From Nymphaea colorata (lineage: Eukaryota; Streptophyta; Magnoliopsida; Nymphaeales; Nymphaeaceae): a stretch of DNA of 64,000 nt. Where the stretch lies: NCBI RefSeq assembly GCF_008831285.2, contig NC_045139.1, positions 6,480,204 to 6,544,203 of the forward strand, in the 5' to 3' direction. The notes beneath the pieces were generated by a model. The model made no database searches and had not been told where the DNA came from. It saw only the letters and a program-made list of their open reading frames with translations. Of this stretch, positions 37,666 to 49,838 are shown piece after piece. Both the position numbers and the translations under genes were made by a program. Every line of letters begins with the position of its first letter. The first letter of the stretch is position 1.

Positions 37666-38782
37666 GGAAGATTAAAAAGTAGGGAAAGATTCAGTCATCA
37701 CTTTCGTGGTAGGTTTACAATTTTGATGATGTCATTTATGGATAATTTTGATGATGTCATTTATCCACCTTTAACAAAAAAACGAGTTCTGGCTCCACTC
37801 CTACCAACCAATCAATTTGAATGCAAGAACGATGGCTCTTGTAACATTAAAGATTTGATAATGAACAAAAAAAAAACCAATGTCTTTTCACAAACGCTGT
37901 GTTAAACTAAATTATATGTTGCACTGAATTAGCTATCATAAGCACACATGCTTACATTTTGTTTCAAATATTTTTTAACCACAATCTTCGTAGTTTAATT
38001 CTGTCTTTACCGGACTAAGTCTCTGAGGGAAATAACCCTTCAAATTCGTGTGGTCACCTGATCTTCCATTGATTTGAAGTTAGAGTTCGTGCAGTTCATA
38101 AAATATGAAGGACAAAGCAATGGAAACCCAGGTAAGTCCCATCAGTTTTGAATATATATATATCATTTGTGGACTTCTCTAATGGAATTTGAATGACAAA
38201 ATCTTTCACAATCTCACAGCTTACATCGATTAATGTTTTAATCATACGACCGTGATTGGACGGAGCTCAAAATGACGTTAAAATCATATATAAATATATA
38301 TAAATATAAATATATGTATATATATAATGAATTTATTTATTGTGAGGGTGATTGTGAATATGTGATGTGTATTGTTATTGATTTTTTGAATTGACCATAG
38401 TCCGTTTCCTTCCATTTACCAGAAACCAATTAGACAGTTGGAGTTCACCTTGACGTGAAGGGTCAATGGAGACTTGACGTTCTTTCTTGGGTTTGGTCAA
38501 ATCTGGCTGCTGCTTTTCAATTGATTCATATCGAACCCTTTGTTAAATTGTACCTGAATTCAAAGTTTCCCTTTACTTTCTACTTGCCTCACAATTAAGC
38601 GTGAATAACAAGTCCATCTACTCGTTATTAAAACTCGGCTCGTGAACGAGTTCATGCCAAGTTATTTACTTAAGAGGTTTATAAGAGCATTAAGCCGAGA
38701 AGTTTGTGATGGGTCGGACACTTTATTCGTCGTAACTCAGAAAATTTTTCACTAGGTTGAACTGGTTTGAGTCAAGTATTAA

Positions 38783-38901
38783 GGACTTTGATTCGATCAG
38801 GTATATATATTAATTTGTTCTTTTTTAATATATAGGACTTTGATTCGATCAGGTATATATATTAATTTGTTCTTTTTTAATATATATATATATATATATA
38901 T
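38783..38901. repeat. 52-bp tandem duplication plus (AT)n
   Basis: ggactttgattcgatcagg followed by AT-rich sequence ending ttcttttttaatatata occurs twice in a row, then an AT dinucleotide run to about 38901. Confidence 0.9.
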
Positions 38902-39099
38902 CTTAGCGTGATGTACAACGGTAGACATCGAATTCGGTACCATGAAGCCCAATTCAATAACTAATAGCTTGGGTCCGACCCGAACCGGTTTGAAAAGCTT
39001 TTTAGCCGGTCCAACCTGACCCCAATGCTTTTCCAAGGTATTTTCACTATTTCCTAAAGAGTCGGGGTACTTTTATAATTTGTTGGACTTGTGGGGCCG

Positions 39100-39406
39100 G
39101 CGGCGGGGATGCATTGCGTCGTTTCACCTTCCCGAGCTTCCTTGCTTTATCAGCACTTCCCTCCGCATTGTCAGAGAGAGAGAGAAGCGCCACTTCCTGC
39201 TGTGTGAGCAGAGAGTGCAAAGACAGAGCAAGGCTGTTGTTGCCGGAGCTCTTTTCCGATCATCGTCGCCGTCCTCCTCCCACCTTTTCCTCTTCACCAT
39301 CCTTGCTGATTGTATTTGCATAAAAGGGCCGGCCATCTCGTCCATTTCAGCAGACCGAGGTTCTCTCTCTTTCTCAACTCTCATGACATCAGTGTATCGC
39401 ATATAG
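39100..39406 (+). other. candidate 5' untranslated exon of helicase A
   Basis: A GC-richer, CT/AG-containing leader-like stretch ending in a good donor (ATATAG|GTACGG at 39407). An acceptor ending ctatag at about 40823 would join it to the coding exon. A TATA-like ttttataatttg lies at about 39070. Helicase genes B and C also show likely introns just upstream of the start codon, which supports the model. It rests on splice consensus only. Confidence 0.4.
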
Positions 39407-40859
39407 GTACGGAATTTCTTTTCATCTTCTTCTCGGAGGCGACGGACATCTACGGTTTCATTTTGCTTAGCGTTTTTTTGTTCGTTTTCATTTTCATCGT
39501 CTGTGTATGTTCCGAGCTTGGTCCATATCAAACGCTGGAACATTACAAATTTCGACTCGTTTTGTTTCGTCAGAAAAGCGACGATCAGCCGTGAGAATTC
39601 CTTTGAAAAAGAACGTTTCCATATAGAAATTAAATTGATTTCCAAAATTTAAGAGAACCAGGCCCGATGGCGGAGCCATTGCTATTTGGAATGAAACTCT
39701 TCAAAAAACAAGAAATGCATACGCAAAAAAGCTACTCTTTTCGTCGTTAGGGCAAAGCACGCGACCCGCTTCCTCTTTGGTCAGCAGATGTTTTTTCGTG
39801 GTTTCTTCTGCTGGTAGTCATGAAAGGTCAAGGAACCAGGTTCTCAACTCAAATGCCCCTACACATCTGGGAAATAACCGACCAACCACTGCCGCCTTGT
39901 CGCTTTTTAGTTCTGTACCCCGATTTCTTCGGAGGGAAGAGAAGGATGAACGTGGAATTTGTACCTCCATTTCTTCGCTGCCAAGCCAAGAGAAGGTGGA
40001 CAATGGGAACTCACAAGTCGCTTTAGTTTTGAATTGCACTCGTCTGAGGTGGAAAGCGGAAACGTGAAGTGGACGGGTGGGACCAAAGAGGACGGCCTCC
40101 TTCATTCAGAGTGGGGTTTAATCACATTCAGTGCAATAGAAAACATGAAAAAGACTCAAAATGCTCAGCTCCGACTTTGAATCGGGCCAGGTCAGTTTGG
40201 GAAGTCCAATGCTCACTCCTAATCATGAGGTTTGATGTCCTTTTCACGAGTCGGACTCGGACCAAGCCTGTAAAAATGGGCTTGAGCCACCCCGGTTCCG
40301 ACAATGTTTTGTTATATATATGCAATGGCGAGCTGTCTCCAAGCTCTTATGGAATCTGTTTCAAGTTTCGGATAAATCCATAGGTTCATTAGGATCCCTC
40401 TCTCTCTCTACCCCCCATGAGAGTTTTGTGGAATGTGCAATTAAATCATGCACTTTATAAGCACGCCACGATGATTAATCTTTCCTCAAACGATAATCAA
40501 TTACTTGGTTATGTCATGATGATTAATCTTTTTACTCTCATGATAATTCATTACTTGGTTAATAACAAAGCTTCTTTACTCAGAATCATGTCAAAATTAG
40601 ATAATATACAAAAGGTTAGACCTTCCATTTTGTACATTTTAGTCGATTAATTTCCTTAGACGATAGACCGATCGACTTAAGGATATATATATTTTAATCA
40701 ATTAAAATTGTTGGTCATTATGAACATTGTGGATCTAGATCTATACATTTACAGTTGGTTTGAGAAATGTTCTTCCTCTGATCTCGAATATATCCCTTTG
40801 CTGATGGTCCTAAACGCCTATAGGTGCTTTTTTCTTTTGCGGTCCTTTGGAGGTTGCCC

Positions 40860-43800
40860 ATGTCTCAAAGAGCCATGAAGGACAAGAAGGAGAGGCCGTT
40901 GGGTCTGGTGGATATCATCCTGAGCTGGTCCCTAGTGGATATCGTCAACGATGACCTTTACCAAGATAAGGTACCCCATTTTCCTCTTACTAAACTCGCT
41001 TATAAAAATTGCTTATCAAACTAGCATACTTTTTTTTTCTTTGAGTTTTGGCGAAAAAGACGTTTTGATGCCCTGGAAATTTAGGGTGTGTATGAGATCC
41101 CAAAAAAAATGAAACTTTCGAGAAATAAAAACCTGCCTACCTTTGATTTAACATCTTAGATTACATAAGAAGCAATATCAAATAAAGGAAATCTAGACAT
41201 GAATGTGCTTTTTGTTAGACCATTGAAACATGAGCGCTTCATTTTTGTGAAATATTTCAAGCAAACATTATTTGGGTCCAATGACATTCATGAAATTTTA
41301 AACTATGACCCGTTTCATAACATTAAAGCCTTCCCCATTATGCCAACCCTGAAGGGAGCGTTTGATGATTTGGAACTTTGATAAGAGAATGAAAATTCTA
41401 GAATCATACTTCCTCCTCAAGTTGGAATAGAATCAAAACTCTGAGTTTCAATTTCCTAATTTCGAAAACAGAACACCCAGTTTGTCTAATAATTTCAATT
41501 TGTTAAAAAGTGAGCATTTTGATTTAAAAAAATTATAATTTTAGGCATATTGTTTTGGGACTAGAAGCTGTTTATGGCTTGCGATATTGCGATGAGATAA
41601 CGCCAATGTATCATATGAGTTCATCTTCATATAAACGGGTGCAACCTTCGCCACAGATGTTACCCATTCCACAGAGGTTCGGTTCTACAGAGCAGTACTT
41701 CTCGTCATTCATGGTTCCTCTTTTAGAGGAAGCTCGCGCGGAGCTGAAATCTTGCCTCGAGAGCGTATCAAAGGATCCGCACAAGCACACTTTTCGCATA
41801 GGGAATTCAAATGGTTCAAATTGGACGTTCAACGAGCGAACTAGTTCTTGGGAGATCAAGACTGCAGCGGAAAGCTTAAAAGATGGCAACATATTAAGAA
41901 AAGCTGATTTGGTCATCTTGTGTAGTCTGTCATCTCGTCCTATCGGTGAGCTTTACTGCCATCACTTTAGCTCACTGTGCGTTTTAGCTGCCGTCGCATC
42001 CGCATCCATTGCACAACCTACCAAGAACATGTCCAAGACTACGTTGACAGCGAGACGATTTCCTTCTGTTGGAGCAGAGGATGGATACTTTGCTGTTGTT
42101 GTGACAAATCTGACTGCCCAGCAGCGAGTATGGGATGCTCTGGTGCGGGGATTAAAGAAGAACACTGCTGCTGAACCTAATTTAATTGCGCAGGCATTGT
42201 GTTTGGGCAACATGGTATGGAATTCCTACCGTGTTTTCCTGATTCAGTCCACTATGATATATGTTAACTGAATGGTTGGGTTTGACCTTGTGCAGGAAAA
42301 CTCTTCCTGCGTTTCCTGTAGTTCCGAACCAGAAACTGCAACTGGTCGGAAGTTGCCGGCGGGATTGGACTCATTTGGATTGAACAACTCCCAGATGAGT
42401 GCAGTGCGCAGTGCAGTTTCTTCGATTCGTTGTGATCACTCGTGCTCGATAGAGTTAATCTGGGGGCCGCCTGGGACAGGTAAGACTAAGACCTTGTGTT
42501 CCATTCTATGGGCGGCTTTATTAGCTAAGTGCAAGACTGTTATCTGTGCCCCAACCAACATTGCCATTCATGAAGTCGTCACTCGAACCATTCAACTGGT
42601 TAAGAACTCGAGGAAGGAAAGCAAAGGGCTGCATGGTTCCTTCACTTTGGGAGATATGGTGTTGCTAGGTAACAGGGATCGACTTAATGTGGATGATGAC
42701 CTTACTGAGGTGTTTCTTGATGAATGGACTTCTAATGAGAGGACCCATAAGTTGCTTGCTTGTCTTGGCACAAAAGGTGTGAGGAAGAAGGTGGCTACCT
42801 TCATGCATTTTCTTGAAAGCTATCCCCTACAGTACAACTCACTCCTAAAGAAGAGCTCTGAAAAAAATGTATCCGATTTTTCAAGTTTTTTCCATAAAAA
42901 TTTCAGTGAGCACGTTAGGCCGTTGAAAGAATGTCTAGGAGTATTGCAGGTTCATCTGCCATCAACCTTCATGGTGGAAAAGGAGACACAGAAAACAAAT
43001 AAGCTCCTTAACCTGATGACAGAAATCTTGAAGTTGACCAAGAAGCAGAAGCTTGATGGTGCAAAGTTGGTGAAAGATTTTCAAGTCAAGAAAGGTGCAG
43101 GAAAAGATAGCCCAGAAGGAAAATTCTTGGCAAAAACTTTGGAATGCGTCGATATTTTACGTGAAATACGAGATACTCTTTGTAGGAGACTGCCACGTTT
43201 AAATAACCGGCGCAAGATCAAACGATTTTGTTTAGATCATGCTTCTTTAGTCTTCTGCACTGCATCCGTTTCTTCCAAACTGCACTCATTCAAGGTCTCA
43301 AAACATCCAAGACTCCTGATCATTGATGAAGCATCACAATTGAAAGAAGCAGAGTCCTTGATTCCGCTGCAGCTTAACGGACTGCGTCATGCTATTTTAA
43401 TTGGTGATGAACGTCAACTTCCTGCCATGGTTATGAGCAAGGTGTCACATTTATTGGTTGTTCTCTTTTTTCTGATTCTTAGTCGCTTTTTTGTAATTCA
43501 TTCCCTGCTTTCTTCTTTTGGCTTGTTTTAGGCTTCTACGAACGTTGGCTACGGAAGGAGCTTATTTGAAAGGTTGCGTTCCCTCGATCATACGACACAT
43601 CTTCTTAACCAGCAGTATCGAATGCACCCTTCCATCAGCCACTTCCCCAATGTTAATTTCTATGACAGTTTGATTCAAGATGGTCCTAACGTAACATCTT
43701 CATCATATACAAAGAACCTGCTTCGGGGGAGGATGTATGGCACTTACGCGTTTATAAATGTAGCTGATGGAACGGAAGTACTTGGTGATGGGCGAAGTTG

Positions 43801-46108
43801 GGAAAACCCCATGGAGGCTTCTGTTGTATTACATATAGTTGATAAACTTTTCAAAGGTATTAATACCAACTTTGAGTTCGGTATTTCCTATTAGTCACAA
43901 ATAACGCTTCGATGTTTAAAACGTTGAGTTTTTTTTTTTGGTATAATACAGAAAAAATACGGTAAATTTTTTAAAATTTTAAAAAACTAAAAATAAGGAA
44001 AAAATAAAATAAGTGAGAAATTAATAACACAAACATCAAAAGATAAATAGATTTGCAACAAATAAAAAAATATAAAATGAAAAAAAAAACTGTTTGACGT
44101 TAAAAAAACTGAAAAAACGTGTTAAAAACTCACTAATTTCGTTTATTTTTTTAATTTTAAATGGCTAGTTAATTTATCGCGTTTTTTTTTGGATTTTTTT
44201 TTTTAAAAAAAACGCCATTTCTGTAACTATGAATTCCTAATTAGCTGATGTGCTTGTAGTGCTCTAATTTGGCCATTTCATCTTTGTCTTGCTAGTGACT
44301 TTCAAGTTGGTTTCCTGTCAGATTCTCTTGCTTCCGAGTTGCTAGCTGAGTTGTGCACGCACACTTTAATTTAATAGAACTGTTCTTCACACTAAGTATT
44401 TTTTGTCCCATCTTCTTCATAGTTTATTAGCAGGTTATCTTATGTGTGCATTAGGATTGCAGGTGGGTCTGGTTCTGGTTTCAGGATCTTTTCAGTTCGT
44501 AATGTTTGACATCCTATTCCAATCTGACCTACAACACATTCTGCTGTACATCCTGATCTGTTCACAACCAACCATGTATCTGTTTGATAGTTGTCATGCT
44601 CTGTTTCTTGGCATGTTACGATATTTCCTCTTTTTGCTCCAGTCACGTATTATGTTGCATTTTCATCCGAGTAACAGTTTCCAATTTTTCAATTTGCAGC
44701 TTTCCTTGCTTCTGGCAGTAACCTGAGCCTTAGTGTTGGCATCATATCTCCATATGCAGCCCAAGTTGGGTCTATCAACTCAAAACTGTTGCGAAGATAC
44801 AAGTCCCAGAGCAAGTTTATTGTGAGAGCCAAGTCAATAGATGGATTCGAAGGATGTGAAGAGGATGTTATTATTATCTCTACTGTCCGTGGTAATAGCA
44901 GAGGTTCTATTGGGTTCCTTGCTGACCATAACAGGACAAATGTTGCTTTGACAAGAGCAAGGTAAGCTATATGTGTAAATTCTTTAGATGTTTTTCTGGT
45001 TTTAGGTTTTTCTCTTGAAAGCTTGATTTTCTTTTTTTCTTCTTCGCTTAAATTCATGGGTGTTGTTGAATTCTTTATATCGAGGTCTTTCATTCTAAGT
45101 TTCAAACTCATGGGTTCATATCAGATTCTGCCTTTGGATTATTGGGAACGGGCCTACATTAATGAAAAGTGACTCAGTTTGGACTAGTCTTGTTTACGAC
45201 GCAAAGGTCCGTGGCTGCTTTTTTGATGTTTCTCATGACAAAGAGTTGGTCAAGGCAGTCAACTGTGGCAGGAATAAAGCTAATGAACTGTTGGATTCTT
45301 TGCTCCCAGGCAGCAGGAGCATATCGAAGGCCAAGGTAGAACCTAAGATATCTAAACTGGGTGCATCCAATATTTTGCTGAACGATCTTTCTTTAGAAAA
45401 TATGATGTGATGTATTCTATTCTTAATATGCCTGTGCTGAAGCTCTTCCGGTTATGTCTTGAGCAGACTTCTTTAAAAAATGGAAAAGAAAAACTCTTAC
45501 ATGTAACCAAAGCTGCATAGCAATGAAAAAGTGAATCAAAGCTCGACTAAGAATATACTTTTTCATGTAGGCTAAGAAAGATGATCTTGAGAGGTCATCA
45601 AATTCAGACCTCTTAGATCAGAAGGACGTCAATGGGGATACAAAAGCATCAACCACAAAGACCAAGTGAGTGCAATACTTACCAAGCAGGAAAGTCATTG
45701 CATGCTTGTCTTTTTTTGGATCAGACCATCACATTGGACTTTCTTTCCTGGATGCAGGAAATCTCGGAGAAGAAAAAATAAATCAAGCGTTAATTCTCTG
45801 CAATCGACAAGTAAATCGTGTGTTACGAATGGCATAAATACTTCCGACTCCTTCAGACAATGTATAGGGGATGAAGTACGCCTCTTATGCCAAAAGTTAC
45901 TACAGAATTACTTGGGAGACGTTTCTACAACTTCCAATACTTTCATAACCCCATTCATTCTTGTCCTTTCCCAATTGTACAACCTTTGGTTTACTCAGTT
46001 TTGCTGTCTGACATCCAAAATGCTGTTTCTGCAATACAGGGTCCTGCTTTTGATATTGATGATATGTCGGACTACTTCTCCAAGATCTATTTAGACGGCA
46101 AACCATAA
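40860..46108 (+). CDS. helicase A: SEN1/UPF1-like SF1 helicase
   Basis: Superfamily 1 RNA/DNA helicase of the plant group annotated as P-loop NTPase (SEN1/MAGATAMA3-like). The biological role is not established. Exons: 40860-40970, 41657-42214, 42296-43441, 43532-43856, 44700-44961, 45125-45335, 45571-45665, 45758-45875 and 46040-46108; 964 residues, phases closing. Motifs: Walker A GPPGTGKT (280-287), Ia CAPTNIA, Walker B DEAS (567-570), GDERQLP (593-599), [21 protein letters not shown] (motif V) and VALTRAR (motif VI). The N-terminal module ([21 protein letters not shown]) is shared with genes B and C. The C-terminal tail is lysine/arginine-rich ([10 protein letters not shown]), like a nuclear signal. 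The last two exons are inferred from splice sites; reading through from 45876 would instead end at 46094 with an unrelated hydrophobic tail. Confidence 0.9.
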
Positions 46109-46163
46109 GTTGTTTTCTAGAAATTTGTAGTCCAAAAGAATATGATGCAACACCGTGGAATAT

Positions 46164-46529
46164 AGCTTATCCAAGGATCGATGCTAACTGTCAATTTGAA
46201 GTAAGGATTTTCCAAGTTACATACACAGAACTGAGCTTCATTGAAGTTTGAGAGTGTGAAAGTGATTATACTTGTGAGACATTCTACGAGTTTTTTTTTC
46301 CAATATGAAATGTGCAATTAAATTTTTATATGTTTTGCATCTTGCAGCTTATCCAAGGATCGATGCTAACTGTCTGAAGTAAGGATTTTTTCCAAGTTAC
46401 ATGCACAGATCTGAGCTTGATTGAAGTTTGAAAGTGTGAAAGTGATTATACTTGTGAGACATTCTATGAGAAGTTTTTCTTCCAATATGGAAATGTGCAA
46501 TTAAATTTTTATATGTATTGCATCTTGCA
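46164..46529. repeat. 182-bp tandem duplication after helicase A
   Basis: The unit 46164-46345 (agcttatccaaggatcgatg...) is repeated at 46346-46529 with about 90% identity. It starts about 55 bp after the helicase A stop codon, so it probably lies in the 3' untranslated region. Each unit ends in gcatcttgca, forming a possible acceptor (cttgcag) at the repeat junction. Confidence 0.9.
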
Positions 46530-46810
46530 CATTGTACTTGCCGTCCTGTTCGATTCCTACATTATGACATGTACTCTGAACTACATACGGGCGAAAGCTA
46601 CATAGGCTTGTATTAAAAATTGGATATCCTTTTTCTATTGTCTTCCAAATAAAATTTCCATGTTTATCAATATTTCTGCACCCTTTAATTCTTTGTGTGT
46701 TTGTGCGTGCGCGCGCGTGTTTGCCAGCGTGTGTGTGTGAGAGAGAGAGGAGAGATCTTTGCATCAGTCGCTCAACATACGACTGTTTGCCTTCAAAGAG
46801 TTTGTGTTGC

Positions 46811-46851
<41 letters not shown>

Positions 46852-49838
46852 CAACAAACGTGAAAATAGAAATAATTTTCTTTTCCTTTTTTGACTTTTC
46901 AACAATGGGAAAATGCCTATTATACGTTTACTCATTGAACTATTTTAAATTTTTGACGTTGTCAAGGGATAAATGGTTGCTGCCATCTGCCATGATACGA
47001 AAATATGAACGGACAATGCATCTGCACATAACAACAAATGGGAAGAGCTAGGTATGATTTTGGAATTTTGTCTTTTTTTATCTCTACCGGATTCCAGAAG
47101 CAGATTTTCAAAATCTCTCTACATTGTCTCAACGACAACCACTACTCCTTGCCTTCAAGAACCATTTGTATACACGACAGGAAACCAAAGTAAGGTATCA
47201 TATATATATATATATATATAGAAAGAGAGAGAGAGAGAGAGATTCCACGAGTTGGGTAGGGTGAGCCTCTTCAGCAAAGGGGAGGCGAGGACCTCCCCTG
47301 TCTCAACATAAGAAAAAAGGGAGGCGAGCCTCCCCCATTGCCACCACCACCGCCCTCCTCTTACCGACGGACGGTCCGCTGCCGGCGGCAGTGATGGGGG
47401 GAGATGGCCTCTCCCGTGGACGGCCCATGGCCCCATACCAGCCGGCTGGCATTTGCGTGAGGAAAGACAAATTCTATATTTACGTCTGGAAAAAGTCCAA
47501 CGGCTGAATGGTTGAAAAGAAAAAGTACATGCTCACCACCAGCTACCAAATGAAACCTGAAATCCAAATGGACCCAACCCCAACTTGCCCCAGGCGCAAG
47601 ATGGAGACTACTAAGGAGACATGTTTTTTCATTGTGGCTTTATCGACATTCATAAACACTATAGTCATGCAAGACACTGCGACCTGCCACACTCGTAGGT
47701 TTGTGTGTGTTTTTACATTGTGTGGGAAAGAGGTGGACTAGGGTTTCTAATGGGCGCAGCCACATGTGCATGTCCATCCAGGTCCCTGAAAACTCCTTTG
47801 TATAAAAGCTAGGTCCGGGTGCAATCAAATGGTAGGGCTGCATACAAGCCAAGTTGTGTTGAATCCAGAACAAGTAGAGATCTATAGAACCGGCTCAAGC
47901 TCGACTCGACAAGGTAGTATCAAGCTCAAGTTGGACTCACTTAACTTGGTTAACTCGTTTCTATTAACTTAAGCTATCCTATTTCTTTTAACTCATTAAG
48001 TGACTTAACTCACTGACTGGTTTAATTGGTTTCTTTTAATTAGTTCAACTATAAACTACCATCTAACAGGAAAACCTGCACTTATTCCGCATCTAGATAT
48101 TCCTTAAAGAAAAACTTCGTAAACAAAAATTTCTCATTCATGACACATTTACATAGTCGAGTCAAGCCAACTTTAAATGAGTCAAAGTCTTGTAAATCGA
48201 ACTCGACCCGTTTCAAGCATAAATTTAAGCTCACGGTAGATGAATTGAGCCGATCTCGAATGAGTTTTTATGAGCAAGTTGAATATGTGTGCAGCCCTAC
48301 CTAATGGAGCTGCCCCTATTGCACCCGTTTTCTTACCCTGCAGCCTTGTGAAGACAAAGCAGCGTGCCCCTCGGCCAGAAAGTTGTGGCTCAGCCAGATG
48401 ACTGTAACCCCGACTGTTCAAGGGCTTCCAGCAACCATGCTGCCCTACTGGTCACCATGGGAGTCCGATGGGCTGTTAGCTTCCGCCACCGGCAACTCCT
48501 CACCGCCAATGTTTGTTTAACTATCCATAAAACCTAACGCTGGTCTACTTCTGCCCAGTAGGTCAAGTTTCTACCACTGGCCTGCTGCGTTCGTCCACTA
48601 CTGCGCTTGCTTGCTGCGGCTGCCATAAAACCTCCGGCCTTCCCCCTCCAATGACCCCTTTGCAGCATGTTCATGCTATTGGATCTGGACCCCAAGGAGG
48701 TTGATTCAAATTAGACACGATCAAGCACCCGCAGGAGTGATATCATTGCCCACGGCAAACAGTAGACATGCTGGAGCTGGCCAACCTACATCTCCACAGC
48801 TTCTTTTCTGTTGTCAACTATCGTCATTACCAATGAAGAAACCTTAGTGGAGCCAGAAATTTTGACTGGTGAGGGCACTAGTTCAATAATTTTAATGTTT
48901 TTGAAGATATATATACAAACAATCAAATATATAAATTACTAATATAAGAATAAGTGAACTTTGTGAGGATGGCTCCGCCACAGTGAAAAGGCGGACGTGT
49001 TTGAGACAGGGAAACTCCTCGTAGTCACTGAGATACCTTCCCATATATCAAATGGAGAACTTTCATTCAGGCATCTATCTTATGGAATATTTGGCAACAG
49101 TAACAGTGTTTTTCATTTCAATGAAGCTGCCAATGTTTTCCACCAAAAACATTGTCTTCGAGCAAAAACATGGGACAAGTAACTTATTTTGGGAACCGAA
49201 GAAAGCCATGTATTTTGGACAACCCCTTAAAAAACCACTTCACCGAAACTACCCCTACTCCGTACTCACCGGAAATACGCATTTCATTCCCATCCCCAAC
49301 AACCATCGCAATTGTTATTCTCTAGTTTGTAATTTCTCAAAATCGTCGGACATCATTCTACTTTATAATTTCTCAAGATCGTCGGACATCTTTTGGAAGA
49401 CCTACATTCCGACTACTGGTACCCTATCTTTTTTCTGCACACTTTTTGCACACTTTTACAGTGATTTTGTATTTACTAATAAGATTTGGGGCAATTCCCG
49501 GCAAGGTTGCTCAAGAAAAAAAAACAAGTCATTTAAGAAAATCTCAATTTTTTACATTCCATTGTTCTTGAAAGTAAGAAATTAAAACATCATTTCTTGT
49601 TACGCTTGTTTCTTGCTGTATAGCCACTTTTGATTAAAAAAACAAAAAAACCACCATCATTACGTCCATCCCATATTATACCTAACATTTTGATTACCAT
49701 GAACCAAAGCAATAAGGAGACAAAATTGTAAGCATCTATTGTATGGTCAGCAGTTGAAAATATGTAAGCTCTATTGAGTTACGGAAAAAGAGAGAGCAAG
49801 AGAAGGAGAGATTGCCCCGGCCACTTTTCTCAAGTTTA
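46530..49838. other. intergenic between convergent helicases A and B
   Basis: No supported gene was found. Contents: GT/GA microsatellites at 46697-46750 and 46816-46848; an AT/AG compound repeat at 47200-47242; a GC-rich stretch at 47245-47470 of unknown origin; a dispersed ctcaagctcgactcg-type repeat at 47885-48250 related to 25180-25350; a small MITE at 48847-48981; and a duplicated aatcgtcggacatc word at 49339-49390. The open frame 49052-49585 has no family similarity and is not called. Confidence 0.45.
48847..48981. mobile_element. short MITE with GTGG(CG)AGCC termini
   Basis: The left end gtggagccagaaatttt and right end ggctccgccac are inverted copies of each other with a 2-base indel, enclosing about 110 bp of AT-rich non-coding DNA. 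One-ended relatives of the gagccagaaatttt word occur near 2886, 12124 and 17528. Superfamily not assigned. Confidence 0.55.

Larger units (their letters stand above)
35999..39099. other. intergenic, AT-rich, repeat-laden
   Basis: No supported gene in 3.1 kb. Small repeats seen: an imperfect duplication of aattataattataa...gcatat blocks at about 36900-37000; a 27-bp tandem repeat aattttgatgatgtcattta at about 37720-37765; the GC/AT-mosaic repeat at 37375-37665; and a 52-bp tandem duplication at 38783-38882. NDC1 promoter elements must lie near 35870-36100 but none stands out. Confidence 0.45.

Noticed and set aside
43890-44220. Poly-T/poly-A-rich palindromic words in helicase A intron 4, with similar DNA at 61440-61760 in helicase C intron 1
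   Set aside because: Base composition alone can explain the resemblance; no defined ends or target duplications were seen.
49052-49585. 177-codon open frame between helicases A and B
   Set aside because: No recognisable domain. It contains a DNA-level tandem duplication and lies in repeat-like sequence; length alone is not enough.
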